From NCBI GenBank assembly GCA_029938505.1, contig JAOZUV010000138.1, positions 1 to 6,034 on the forward strand: 6,034 nt of DNA, in the 5' to 3' direction. Within the stretch, counting starts at the first letter, position 1; each line of letters opens with the position of its first letter. A program made the position numbers and the translations under genes. Below the pieces are notes generated by a model. That model ran no database searches, had not been told where the DNA came from, and saw only the letters and a list, made by a program, of their open reading frames with translations. Below, piece by piece: positions 1 to 5,990 of this stretch. This DNA comes from Bacteroidales bacterium. Its GTDB lineage: Bacteria > Bacteroidota > Bacteroidia > Bacteroidales > GCA-2711565.

Positions 1-92
1 CTTATACGACCAGCTCCTGTTGAACTCCCCCAGGTCCGGAAGGAAGCAAGGGTAGATGGTTGAGCGGTGCGATATAAGTAGCTTACCCTTTT
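1..92 (+). ncRNA. ffs: Signal recognition particle RNA (small bacterial 4.5S type), 5' end truncated by window
   Basis: This is the RNA scaffold of the signal recognition particle, which binds Ffh and helps deliver nascent membrane and secreted proteins to FtsY. The diagnostic domain IV core AGGTCCGGAAGGAAGCA lies at 32-48, with the GGAA tetraloop at 38-41. Pairing supports a single long hairpin: 1-6 (CTTATA) with 73-78 (TATAAG), 9-11 with 66-68, 13-16 (GCTC) with 62-65 (GAGC), and C's at 27-31 with GGG at 50-52. The 3' bases 79-88 (TAGCTTACCC) have no partner inside the window. The matching 5' strand, roughly ten bases, should lie just upstream, so the gene is partial here. There is no Alu domain, so it is the short form. 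The 3' end is uncertain by a few bases because it runs into the T-run at 89-95. Confidence 0.95.
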
Positions 93-95
93 TTT
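79..95 (+). terminator. Probable 3' terminator of the SRP RNA
   Basis: The last strand of the SRP RNA closing stem, ending in ACCC at 85-88, is followed at once by seven T's (89-95). The 5' half of the stem is outside the window, so the hairpin cannot be fully drawn. The RNA's own terminal helix probably serves as the terminator stem, which is an inference. Confidence 0.55.
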
Positions 96-98
96 ATT

Positions 99-106
99 TA
101 TATTTG
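99..106 (+). promoter_or_regulatory. Putative Bacteroidota -7 promoter element upstream of the YciO-family gene
   Basis: TATATTTG at 99-106 matches the Bacteroidota -7 consensus TAnnTTTG exactly. It lies 20 bases before the ATG at 127, so transcription would begin around 111-114 with a very short leader. I find no TTG box at the expected distance, because that region falls inside the SRP RNA 3' end. The assignment therefore rests on the -7 element, its position after a T-run, and its likeness to the elements at 794 and 977. Confidence 0.5.
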
Positions 107-126
107 CTCTCCTGAATTTTAAAAAT

Positions 127-738
127 ATGCTTTTACGAATACATCCAGATAATCCAAACCCACGACTAATCAGCAAAGTTATTGACTGTTTAAATAGCGG
201 AGGTATAATTATTTACCCCACAGATACTGTATACGGGCTCGGATGTGATATTTACAATAAAAAAGCAGTAGAGCGCATTGCACAAGTAAAAGGTATTAAA
301 AAGGAAAAAGCTAATTTTTCATTTATTTGCTCCAATTTAAGTCATATTTCAGATTTTACACGACCAATAAGTAATGAAACTTATAAATTAATGAAAAAAC
401 ATTTACCAGGTCCCTTCACTTTTATTTTGGAAGCAAATAATAAAGTACCGAAACTTTTTCAAAGTAAAAAGAAAACAGTAGGTATTCGTATTCCAGATAA
501 TAATATTATCAGAACTATCGTTGAGGAATTTGGACATCCTATCATGTCAACTTCTGTATATGACGAGGATACAATTATTGAATATACGACCGATCCTGAA
601 CTTATTTATGAAAAATATCAAAATATAGCTGATATAGTTATCGATGGTGGTTATGGCGATAATGAAGCGTCTACTATTGTGGATTGCACTCAAGATGAAA
701 TGCTTATTGTCCGTCAAGGAAAAGGTATTTTAAAATAA
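127..738 (+). CDS. YciO/Sua5/YrdC-family protein (putative L-threonylcarbamoyladenylate synthase)
   Basis: The 203-residue protein is a single YrdC-like domain. Family members (TsaC, Sua5) make threonylcarbamoyl-AMP from threonine, bicarbonate and ATP in the cytoplasm, the first step of the t6A modification of ANN-decoding tRNAs. Visible family motifs are PTDTVYGLG at 31-39, LPGPFTFIL at 93-101, KKTVGIRIP at 115-123 and STSVYDED at 141-148. The N-terminus IHPDNPNPRLI (5-15) and the weakened KxR segment (KGIKKEKANFSFIC, 55-68) resemble E. coli YciO more than TsaC. The STS at 141-143 replaces the SAN triad typical of TsaC/Sua5. There is no C-terminal Sua5 domain. Its job in t6A synthesis is thus plausible but not proven, and a second TsaC/Sua5 may exist elsewhere. 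The ATG at 127 has no Shine-Dalgarno but fits the promoter at 99-106. The gene stands alone between the SRP RNA and tRNA-Lys. Confidence 0.9.
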   Translation: MLLRIHPDNPNPRLISKVIDCLNSGGIIIYPTDTVYGLGCDIYNKKAVERIAQVKGIKKEKANFSFICSNLSHISDFTRPISNETYKLMKKHLPGPFTFILEANNKVPKLFQSKKKTVGIRIPDNNIIRTIVEEFGHPIMSTSVYDEDTIIEYTTDPELIYEKYQNIADIVIDGGYGDNEASTIVDCTQDEMLIVRQGKGILK

Positions 739-771
739 ACAAAAAAAAACAGTTTTTTTTTGTTTATTTTA
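731..771 (+). terminator. A/T hairpin overlapping the stop codon, probable terminator of the YciO-family gene
   Basis: This is a perfect inverted repeat centred on base 751: 731-750 pairs base for base with 752-771. The arms contain A9 (741-749) and T9 (753-761). Only two base pairs are G-C, namely C740:G762 and C750:G752, and the latter would open in a real loop. The stop codon TAA (736-738) lies inside the left arm. The T-rich right arm followed by TTTATTTTATT could act as a terminator and might work in both directions. The stem is much weaker than the GC-containing ones at 903-933 and 2355-2383. Confidence 0.6.
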
Positions 772-801
772 TTGTAGAACCAAAAAATATATTTAATTTT
801 G
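772..801 (+). promoter_or_regulatory. Bacteroidota-type promoter for tRNA-Lys (TTG-N19-TAnnTTTG)
   Basis: A -33 TTG at 772-774 is followed after exactly 19 bases by TAATTTTG at 794-801, an exact match to the -7 consensus TAnnTTTG. The start of transcription is expected near 806-809, about 16-19 bases before the mature tRNA, leaving a short 5' leader for RNase P to remove. This is the best promoter in the window. Its -33 box directly abuts the end of the A/T inverted repeat at 731-771. Confidence 0.75.
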
Positions 802-824
802 CACCTCCAAAACGCTAAAAGTAT

Positions 825-897
825 GATTCGCTAGCTCAGTTGGTAGAGCATATGCCTTTTAAGCATAGGGTCCCGAGTTCGAACCTCGGGCGAATCA
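825..897 (+). tRNA. tRNA-Lys, anticodon TTT (UUU)
   Basis: The 73-base cloverleaf is complete. The acceptor stem GATTCGC 825-831 pairs with GCGAATC 890-896, and the discriminator is A897. The D stem is GCTC 834-837 with GAGC 846-849. The anticodon stem TATGC 851-855 pairs with GCATA 863-867 around the loop CTTTTAA, with anticodon TTT at 858-860. The variable loop is GGGTC 868-872. The T stem CCGAG 873-877 pairs with CTCGG 885-889 around TTCGAAC. All stems are fully Watson-Crick. The 3' CCA is not encoded (ACTT follows), so it must be added by the CCA-adding enzyme. It has its own promoter at 772-801 and terminator at 903-933, so it is probably a single-gene transcript. tRNA-Lys(UUU) decodes AAA/AAG and is a known t6A37 substrate. 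Confidence 0.97.
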
Positions 898-902
898 CTT
901 TG

Positions 903-933
903 AAAAGAGACTCAAATTTGAGTCTCTTTTTTT
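903..933 (+). terminator. Rho-independent terminator after tRNA-Lys
   Basis: This is a perfect palindrome from 903 to 930 (left arm AAAAGAGACTCAAA, right arm its exact complement), centred between 916 and 917. It is followed by T's through 933. The core GAGACTC/GAGTCTC supplies four G-C pairs, and the T-run is seven long (927-933). It begins six bases after the tRNA 3' end. Confidence 0.9.
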
Positions 934-953
934 ATTAAATTTACTGATTTAAG

Positions 954-984
954 CTGTTTTAGTAGGTGATAATTTTTATATTTG
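954..984 (+). promoter_or_regulatory. Putative promoter of ugd
   Basis: TATATTTG at 977-984 matches TAnnTTTG exactly and follows the tRNA terminator. The -33 box is poor: the nearest candidate is CTG at 954-956, with 20-base spacing, in place of TTG. Transcription would begin near 989-992, giving a leader of about 32-35 bases before the ATG at 1024. The bases after the -7 element (GCCTCC) resemble those after the elements at 99 and 794. Confidence 0.6.
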
Positions 985-1023
985 CCTCCCATATGAAAAA
1001 TATATATTTTAAAACGATATAAT

Positions 1024-2349
1024 ATGAAAATTACTATTGTTGGAACTGGATACGTTGGTTTAGTGTCTGGTACATGTTTTGCAGAAGTTGGTATTGATGT
1101 TACTTGCGTTGATATTGACAAAGAAAAGGTGGACAACCTTAATAAAGGAATCATTCCTATTTTTGAACCAGGATTAGACGAAATGGTTCTTCGCAATACA
1201 AAAAAAAGGAGATTACATTTTACAACAGATTTAGCTTCAACACTAGATGGTTGCGAGGTAGTTTTTAGTGCTGTTGGAACTCCTCCAGATGAAGATGGAA
1301 GTGCCGATTTAAAATATGTTTTAGAGGTTGCACGTGAACTTGGAAGAAATATGAATGACTACATTCTTATGGTAACCAAAAGTACGGTTCCTGTTGGAAC
1401 GGCAGAAAAAGTAAGAAATGCTATTCAAGAAGAACTTGATAAACGTGGAACAAAAATTGAATTTGATGTAGCTTCAAATCCTGAATTCTTAAAAGAAGGT
1501 GCCGCTATTGATGATTTCATGCGCCCTGATAGAATTGCTGTCGGTGTTGATTCTGAAAGAGCAGAGAAATTGGTAAAACAATTATACAAACCATTTACTA
1601 TGAATGGTCATCCAATTATTATTATGGATATTGTTTCGTGTGAAATGACAAAGTATGCTGCAAACTCAATGCTAGCCACTAAAATTAGTTTCATGAATGA
1701 TATTGCAAATCTTTGCGAAATTGTTGGAGCAGATGTAAATATGGTTAGAAAAGGTATTGGTTCTGACACGCGTATTGGAACTAAATTTATTTATCCTGGC
1801 GCTGGTTATGGTGGATCTTGTTTCCCAAAAGATGTAAAAGCTCTTGTTAAAACAGCTGCTGAAAATAATTATCAATTAAGGGTTTTACAAGCCGTTGAGG
1901 ATGTGAACGAAGATCAAAAATCAATTATGTATCACAAAATATCCAGCTTTTTTGATGGAGATTTGAAAGGTAAAAAAATTGCTCTTTGGGGATTATCATT
2001 TAAACCAAAAACAGATGATATGCGCGAAGCACCATCATTAGTTGTAATCGATAAATTAGTACAAGCTGGAGCAACTGTTAAGGCATATGACCCAGTAGCT
2101 ATGCATGAAACAAAGCGTATTATTGGTGATAGAATTGAATATGCAAAAGATCAGTTTGATACCTTGATTGATGCTGATTGTTTATTAATTATGACTGAAT
2201 GGAATGAATTTAAATTTCCTAATTTCAATATCATCAAAAAGCTTTTAAAAGAACATATTATATTTGATGGAAGAAACATCTATGATGCCAAGGATATGAA
2301 AAGCAGAGGCTTTAAATATTCCTGTATAGGATTAAATACATCCAAATAA
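1024..2349 (+). CDS. ugd: UDP-glucose 6-dehydrogenase
   Basis: The 441-residue enzyme oxidises UDP-glucose to UDP-glucuronate with two NAD+ in the cytosol. This is the entry step to glucuronate- and xylose-containing glycans. The N-terminal Rossmann domain starts with GTGYVGL at 7-13. STVPVGT and NPEFLKEGAA (152-161) line the active site. The catalytic residues Lys210 and Asn214 (MTKYAANS), the nucleophile Cys266 in GYGGSCFPKD and Asp270 are present. They align with Lys204, Asn208, Cys260 and Asp264 of the Streptococcus pyogenes enzyme at a constant offset of six. The C-terminal UDP-binding domain carries the FKPKTDD motif at 326-332. Length is normal for the family, so the gene appears intact. 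GDP-mannose dehydrogenase is related, but the motifs and overall sequence favour Ugd. The start has no Shine-Dalgarno and is directly preceded by TATAAT. The gene lies between its own promoter and terminator. Its product is the substrate of the enzyme encoded next. Confidence 0.96.
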   Translation: MKITIVGTGYVGLVSGTCFAEVGIDVTCVDIDKEKVDNLNKGIIPIFEPGLDEMVLRNTKKRRLHFTTDLASTLDGCEVVFSAVGTPPDEDGSADLKYVLEVARELGRNMNDYILMVTKSTVPVGTAEKVRNAIQEELDKRGTKIEFDVASNPEFLKEGAAIDDFMRPDRIAVGVDSERAEKLVKQLYKPFTMNGHPIIIMDIVSCEMTKYAANSMLATKISFMNDIANLCEIVGADVNMVRKGIGSDTRIGTKFIYPGAGYGGSCFPKDVKALVKTAAENNYQLRVLQAVEDVNEDQKSIMYHKISSFFDGDLKGKKIALWGLSFKPKTDDMREAPSLVVIDKLVQAGATVKAYDPVAMHETKRIIGDRIEYAKDQFDTLIDADCLLIMTEWNEFKFPNFNIIKKLLKEHIIFDGRNIYDAKDMKSRGFKYSCIGLNTSK

Positions 2350-2354
2350 AATTT

Positions 2355-2383
2355 AAAGCCTGATATTTTTATCAGGCTTTTTT
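2355..2383 (+). terminator. Rho-independent terminator after ugd
   Basis: A ten-base-pair stem, AAAGCCTGAT (2355-2364) with ATCAGGCTTT (2371-2380), encloses a six-base loop ATTTTT. T's continue to 2383. It starts six bases after the ugd stop codon and separates ugd from the downstream uxs-rmlD-mutase cluster. Confidence 0.9.
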
Positions 2384-2400
2384 ATTTTCATATCTTTATG

Positions 2401-2408
2401 TAAATTTT
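2401..2408 (+). promoter_or_regulatory. Weak candidate -7 element upstream of the UDP-xylose synthase gene
   Basis: TAAATTTT at 2401-2408 matches TAnnTTTG except for the last base. No TTG box is visible at the usual distance, where the T-run of the ugd terminator lies. If used, transcription would start only a few bases before the ATG at 2418, giving a nearly leaderless mRNA. Read-through from ugd is the alternative. Confidence 0.25.
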
Positions 2409-2417
2409 ATTTTCCCT

Positions 2418-3350
2418 ATGAAAAAGATTCTTGTAACTGGTGGTGCCGGCTTTTTAGGTTCACATTTGTGTGAACGATTATTAAACGAAGGAAACGAGGT
2501 AATTTGTTTAGATAATTATTTTACTGGACAAAAGAAAAATGTCATTCATTTGTTGGATAATCCATATTTTGAAATGATTCGTCATGATGTAACCATGCCA
2601 TTTTTTATTGAAGTTGATGAAATATACAATTTAGCTTGCCCTGCCTCTCCTATCCATTATCAATATAATCCTATTAAAACGATTAAAACTTCAGTTGCAG
2701 GAGCTATAAATATGCTAGGTTTAGCAAAGCGCATCAATGCAAAAATCTTGCAAGCTTCCACTAGCGAAGTTTATGGAGATCCAAAAATTCATCCACAGCC
2801 AGAATCTTATTGGGGTCATGTAAACCCTATTGGCACACGTGCTTGTTATGACGAAGGTAAACGATGTGCAGAAACTCTTTTTGTTAATTACCATCAAAAA
2901 AATAATGTACGCATAAAACTTATTCGCATATTTAATACCTACGGACCACGGATGCACCCAAATGATGGACGTGTTGTTTCAAACTTTATTGTACAAGCTT
3001 TACAAGGCAGAGATATAACTATTTATGGCGATGGACTCCAAACCCGAAGTTTTCAATATATCGATGATTTATTGGAAGGGATGACCCGTTTGATGGCTAC
3101 TGGAGATGATTTCACCGGGCCTGTTAATGTTGGAAATCCTGGGGAATTCACCATGCTTGAGTTAGCCGAGATGGTGATAAAACAAACGGGTTCAAAATCA
3201 AAAATTGTATTTGAGCCACTGCCTTCTGATGATCCTATGCAACGACAACCAGATATCACATTGGCCAAAAAAATATTGGATTGGGAGCCAAAAATCAAGC
3301 TTGAAGATGGGCTTAGTAGAACCATCGATTTCTTTAAAACTATAGTATAA
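2418..3350 (+). CDS. uxs: UDP-glucuronate decarboxylase (UDP-xylose synthase)
   Basis: This 310-residue extended short-chain dehydrogenase/reductase converts UDP-glucuronate to UDP-xylose and CO2, with tightly bound NAD+ recycled through a 4-keto intermediate. The Rossmann motif GGAGFLG is at 8-14. The active site shows STSEVYGDP (114-122, with Ser116 and Glu117), the YxxxK pair Tyr144/Lys148 in [19 protein letters not shown] (173-185), and Arg210 in TRSFQYIDD. The Ser-Glu and this Arg correspond to residues used for decarboxylation in the related ArnA domain, which separates it from plain 4-epimerases and dTDP-glucose dehydratases. There is no N-terminal membrane anchor, so the enzyme is cytosolic, as is usual in bacteria. 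It lies 68 bases after ugd, which makes its substrate, and six bases before rmlD. The start shares MKKILVTG with RmlD, a common Rossmann opening. A bifunctional UDP-4-keto-xylose/UDP-xylose synthase is possible but less likely. Confidence 0.93.
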   Translation: MKKILVTGGAGFLGSHLCERLLNEGNEVICLDNYFTGQKKNVIHLLDNPYFEMIRHDVTMPFFIEVDEIYNLACPASPIHYQYNPIKTIKTSVAGAINMLGLAKRINAKILQASTSEVYGDPKIHPQPESYWGHVNPIGTRACYDEGKRCAETLFVNYHQKNNVRIKLIRIFNTYGPRMHPNDGRVVSNFIVQALQGRDITIYGDGLQTRSFQYIDDLLEGMTRLMATGDDFTGPVNVGNPGEFTMLELAEMVIKQTGSKSKIVFEPLPSDDPMQRQPDITLAKKILDWEPKIKLEDGLSRTIDFFKTIV

Positions 3351-3356
3351 TCATAG

Positions 3357-4211
3357 ATGAAAAAGATATTGGTTACTGGTAGTAATGGTCAACTTGGCAA
3401 CGAAATTCAAGCTATTGCTGATAAATTTGTAGATTTTAAATTTTTCTTTACAGATGTTAAAGAACTAGACATCTGTGATTCAAAGGCTATTGAATCATTT
3501 ATAAAATTTAACAAAATTAAATTCATCATAAATTGTGCGGCTTATACAGCCGTAGATAAAGCTGAAAAAGAAAAAGACTTAGCAAATAAAATCAATATTG
3601 AAGCCATTGAAAATTTAGCAAAAGCATCCCTGAAATTTAATGCTTTGCTGATTCATATTTCAACCGATTACGTGTTTGACGGTACAAATCACCGCCCATA
3701 CATTGAGACAGACAAAACCAATCCAAATTCACATTACGGTTACACTAAAGCTGAAGGAGAAAAAATTATTCAAAAAACTTGTGATAAAGCCATCATACTC
3801 AGAACATCATGGCTATATTCATCTTTTGGAAATAATTTTGTAAAAACTATACTGAAATATGGAAGCGAAAGAGATGAGCTCAAGGTTGTAAATGATCAGA
3901 TTGGAACTCCAACTTATGCTGCTGATTTAGCTTCTACGATTCTAACTTTTGTTAGAGATAACACTACAAAAGCGATAGAAATTTACAATTTCTCAAACCA
4001 AGGTGTTTGTAGTTGGTACGATTTCGCAAAAGAAATCATCGAACAAAAAAACATTAATTGTAAAATATCTCCCATCGAAAGTAAAGATTATCCTACAGCG
4101 GCAAACAGACCTTTTTACAGTGTTTTGAATAAATCAAAAATATCTAAAACACTGAATCTTGAAATCCCTCATTGGAAAGACAGCTTAAGAATTTGTTTAA
4201 AAAATCTTTAA
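3357..4211 (+). CDS. rfbD: dTDP-4-dehydrorhamnose reductase
   Basis: The 284-residue RmlD-family reductase carries out the last step of dTDP-L-rhamnose synthesis, reducing dTDP-4-dehydro-L-rhamnose with NAD(P)H in the cytosol. The cofactor motif GSNGQLG is at 8-14. The catalytic triad is Thr103 in STDYVFDG (102-109) and Tyr127/Lys131 in YGYTK. These match Thr104, Tyr128 and Lys132 of Salmonella RmlD with an offset of one. The family signature VVNDQIGTPTYAADLA starts at 177. Length is typical, so it appears complete. It begins six bases after the uxs stop codon and ends 15 bases before the mutase gene, so all three are probably co-transcribed. The rmlA, rmlB and rmlC partners are not in the window and must lie elsewhere if the pathway is complete. 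There is no Shine-Dalgarno before the ATG. Confidence 0.94.
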   Translation: MKKILVTGSNGQLGNEIQAIADKFVDFKFFFTDVKELDICDSKAIESFIKFNKIKFIINCAAYTAVDKAEKEKDLANKINIEAIENLAKASLKFNALLIHISTDYVFDGTNHRPYIETDKTNPNSHYGYTKAEGEKIIQKTCDKAIILRTSWLYSSFGNNFVKTILKYGSERDELKVVNDQIGTPTYAADLASTILTFVRDNTTKAIEIYNFSNQGVCSWYDFAKEIIEQKNINCKISPIESKDYPTAANRPFYSVLNKSKISKTLNLEIPHWKDSLRICLKNL

Positions 4212-4226
4212 TAATTTGTTATAATC

Positions 4227-5963
4227 ATGACAAAAGTAGATCTAAAAATACTCGAAAAAGCTAAGATTTGGCTCAGTAAATCTTATGACAAAGAAACTCG
4301 CACCGAAGTTCAACGCCTTATTGATACTGACCCACAAGAATTAACAGAATCTTTTTATCGTGATCTTGAATTCGGAACCGGTGGACTCAGGGGGATTATG
4401 GGTGTAGGAACTAACAGAATGAATAAATACACTGTTGGGATGGCCACTCAGGGATTGGCAAATTATTTAATTCAATCCTTTCCTGACCAGCAAATAAAAA
4501 TAGTTATTGGTCATGACTCAAGAAACAATAGCCGTAAATTTTCAGAAATTGCTGCACAAGTCCTCTCATCAAATGGGATCAAAGTTTTTCTTTTTGAAGA
4601 TTTAAGACCCACACCTGAGATTTCATTTGCCATTCGTCATTTAGGCTGTCAAAGTGGAATTATATTAACAGCCTCTCATAATCCAAAAGAGTACAATGGA
4701 TATAAAGCTTATTGGAATGATGGTGCACAACTCATTCCTCCACACGACAAAAATGTAATTATTGAAGCTCAAAAAATTGCGGATCCCACTCAAGTAAAAT
4801 TTGATGGTGATCATTCAAATATTGAGACCATTGGTGAAACAGTTGATAAAGCGTATTTAGCTGAAGTGAAAAATGTATCTCTATCGCCAGAATCAATTAA
4901 AAATCACAAGGATATAAAAATTGTGTATACTCCATTACACGGAACAGGAGCAATGATGATTCCTCGCTGCTTAAAGGAATACGGATTTACTAATATTTCG
5001 ATGGTAGAGGAACAAAGCACACCTGATGGCAACTTTCCAACTGTTGTATCTCCAAATCCTGAAGAATCAGCTGCTCTGGAAATGGCTATTAATAAGGCTA
5101 AGAAAATAGGAGCTTCTTTGGTGATGGCGACCGATCCAGATGGCGACCGTGTAGGAATTGCAGTGAAAGATCATGCTGGAGAATTTGTGTTAGTGAATGG
5201 AAACCAAACGGCCTGCCTACTAACTTATTACCTGATAGCAAAATGGAAAGAAAACAATAAACTGACAGGTAAGGAATATATTGTCAAAACGATTGTTACC
5301 AGCGAATTAATGGCTGATTTGGCTAGTAAAAATGAAATAGAATTTTACGATGTTTTGACTGGATTTAAATGGATTGCTGACATCATCCGCAAAAATGAAG
5401 GCATAAAAACCTTTATTGGAGGTGGTGAAGAAAGCTACGGCTTTATGATAGGCGATTTTATTCGTGATAAAGATGCTGTAAGTGCTTGCGCAATTATTGC
5501 TGAAATTGCAGCTTGGGCTGCTGATCAAGAGAAAACTATTTATGATATTCTGATCGACATTTATCTTGAATACGGTTTTTATAAAGAGAGTTTAATTTCT
5601 GTTGTACGCAAAGGAAAATCAGGAGCTGAAGAAATTCAGCAAATGATGATTGATTACAGAAGCAACCCTCCTAAAACTATAAATGGCTCTAAAGTTATCT
5701 CAATAAAAGACTATGAGTTATCAAAAAAGTTTGATCTAATTTCTTCAAGCGAGAAAATCATTGATTTACCAAAATCCAATGTATTGCAATTCTTCACAGA
5801 AGATGGAAGCAAAATCAGTGTTCGTCCTTCAGGAACAGAGCCTAAGATTAAATTTTATTTTAGTGTAAAAGAAGATTTGAATAATAAAAATGATTTTGAA
5901 AAAATCAATCAGCAACTTGATGAAAAGCTTCAGGCTATAATTGAAGATCTAAAACTTAATTAA
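4227..5963 (+). CDS. Phospho-sugar mutase (phosphoglucomutase/phosphomannomutase family)
   Basis: This 578-residue alpha-D-phosphohexomutase interconverts hexose-6-phosphate and hexose-1-phosphate, most likely glucose, and so supplies glucose-1-phosphate for UDP-glucose and dTDP-glucose. All four functional loops are intact. The phosphoserine loop TASHNP has Ser150. The Mg2+ loop DPDGDR has Asp303, Asp305 and Asp307. The sugar-binding loop is GGGEESYG at 398-405. The phosphate-binding loop RPSGTEPK is at 533-540. The length of about 580 residues and the GTGGLRG motif near the N-terminus match the PgcA-like group (Bacillus PgcA, Bacteroidota 'phospho-sugar mutases'), not the ~450-residue ManB/GlmM type. 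Substrate preference between glucose and mannose cannot be read from sequence alone, so no symbol is given. It is the third gene of the presumed uxs-rfbD-mutase operon, 15 bases after rfbD. The start has no Shine-Dalgarno. Confidence 0.94.
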   Translation: MTKVDLKILEKAKIWLSKSYDKETRTEVQRLIDTDPQELTESFYRDLEFGTGGLRGIMGVGTNRMNKYTVGMATQGLANYLIQSFPDQQIKIVIGHDSRNNSRKFSEIAAQVLSSNGIKVFLFEDLRPTPEISFAIRHLGCQSGIILTASHNPKEYNGYKAYWNDGAQLIPPHDKNVIIEAQKIADPTQVKFDGDHSNIETIGETVDKAYLAEVKNVSLSPESIKNHKDIKIVYTPLHGTGAMMIPRCLKEYGFTNISMVEEQSTPDGNFPTVVSPNPEESAALEMAINKAKKIGASLVMATDPDGDRVGIAVKDHAGEFVLVNGNQTACLLTYYLIAKWKENNKLTGKEYIVKTIVTSELMADLASKNEIEFYDVLTGFKWIADIIRKNEGIKTFIGGGEESYGFMIGDFIRDKDAVSACAIIAEIAAWAADQEKTIYDILIDIYLEYGFYKESLISVVRKGKSGAEEIQQMMIDYRSNPPKTINGSKVISIKDYELSKKFDLISSSEKIIDLPKSNVLQFFTEDGSKISVRPSGTEPKIKFYFSVKEDLNNKNDFEKINQQLDEKLQAIIEDLKLN

Positions 5964-5964
5964 A

Positions 5965-5986
5965 TATTGTAAGGCAATTTACAATA
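5965..5986 (+). repeat. Small hairpin between the mutase gene and the next gene
   Basis: TATTGTAA (5965-5972) pairs perfectly with TTACAATA (5979-5986) around a six-base loop. It lies two bases after the mutase stop codon. There is only one G-C pair and no T-run follows, so it is not a convincing terminator. It may be a weak processing or attenuation structure, or chance. Confidence 0.35.
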
Positions 5987-5990
5987 CCAG

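Noticed and set aside
912..1196. Minus-strand open frame across the terminator, ugd promoter and ugd start
   Set aside because: It overlaps a perfect terminator palindrome, a promoter and the start of ugd; its product shows no recognisable domain and it has no promoter of its own.
1672..1875. Minus-strand open frame inside ugd
   Set aside because: It lies antisense to the catalytic-cysteine region of a well-supported gene and has no recognisable motif; it is a shadow of ugd codon use.
1024..2349. GDP-mannose 6-dehydrogenase as an alternative identity for ugd
   Set aside because: The close residue-by-residue offset to UDP-glucose dehydrogenase catalytic positions and the adjacent UDP-glucuronate decarboxylase favour Ugd.
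2721..3325. Two minus-strand open frames inside the UDP-xylose synthase gene (2721-2957 and 3053-3325)
   Set aside because: Both are fully antisense to a conserved enzyme and their translations show no family features.
3346..3351. TATAAT as an internal sigma-70 promoter for rfbD
   Set aside because: It overlaps the uxs stop codon and would place the transcription start at or inside the rfbD start; no matching -35 is seen and the window's promoters follow TAnnTTTG.
5307..5528. Minus-strand open frame inside the phospho-sugar mutase gene
   Set aside because: It is antisense to the sugar-binding loop region of an intact gene, with no independent support.
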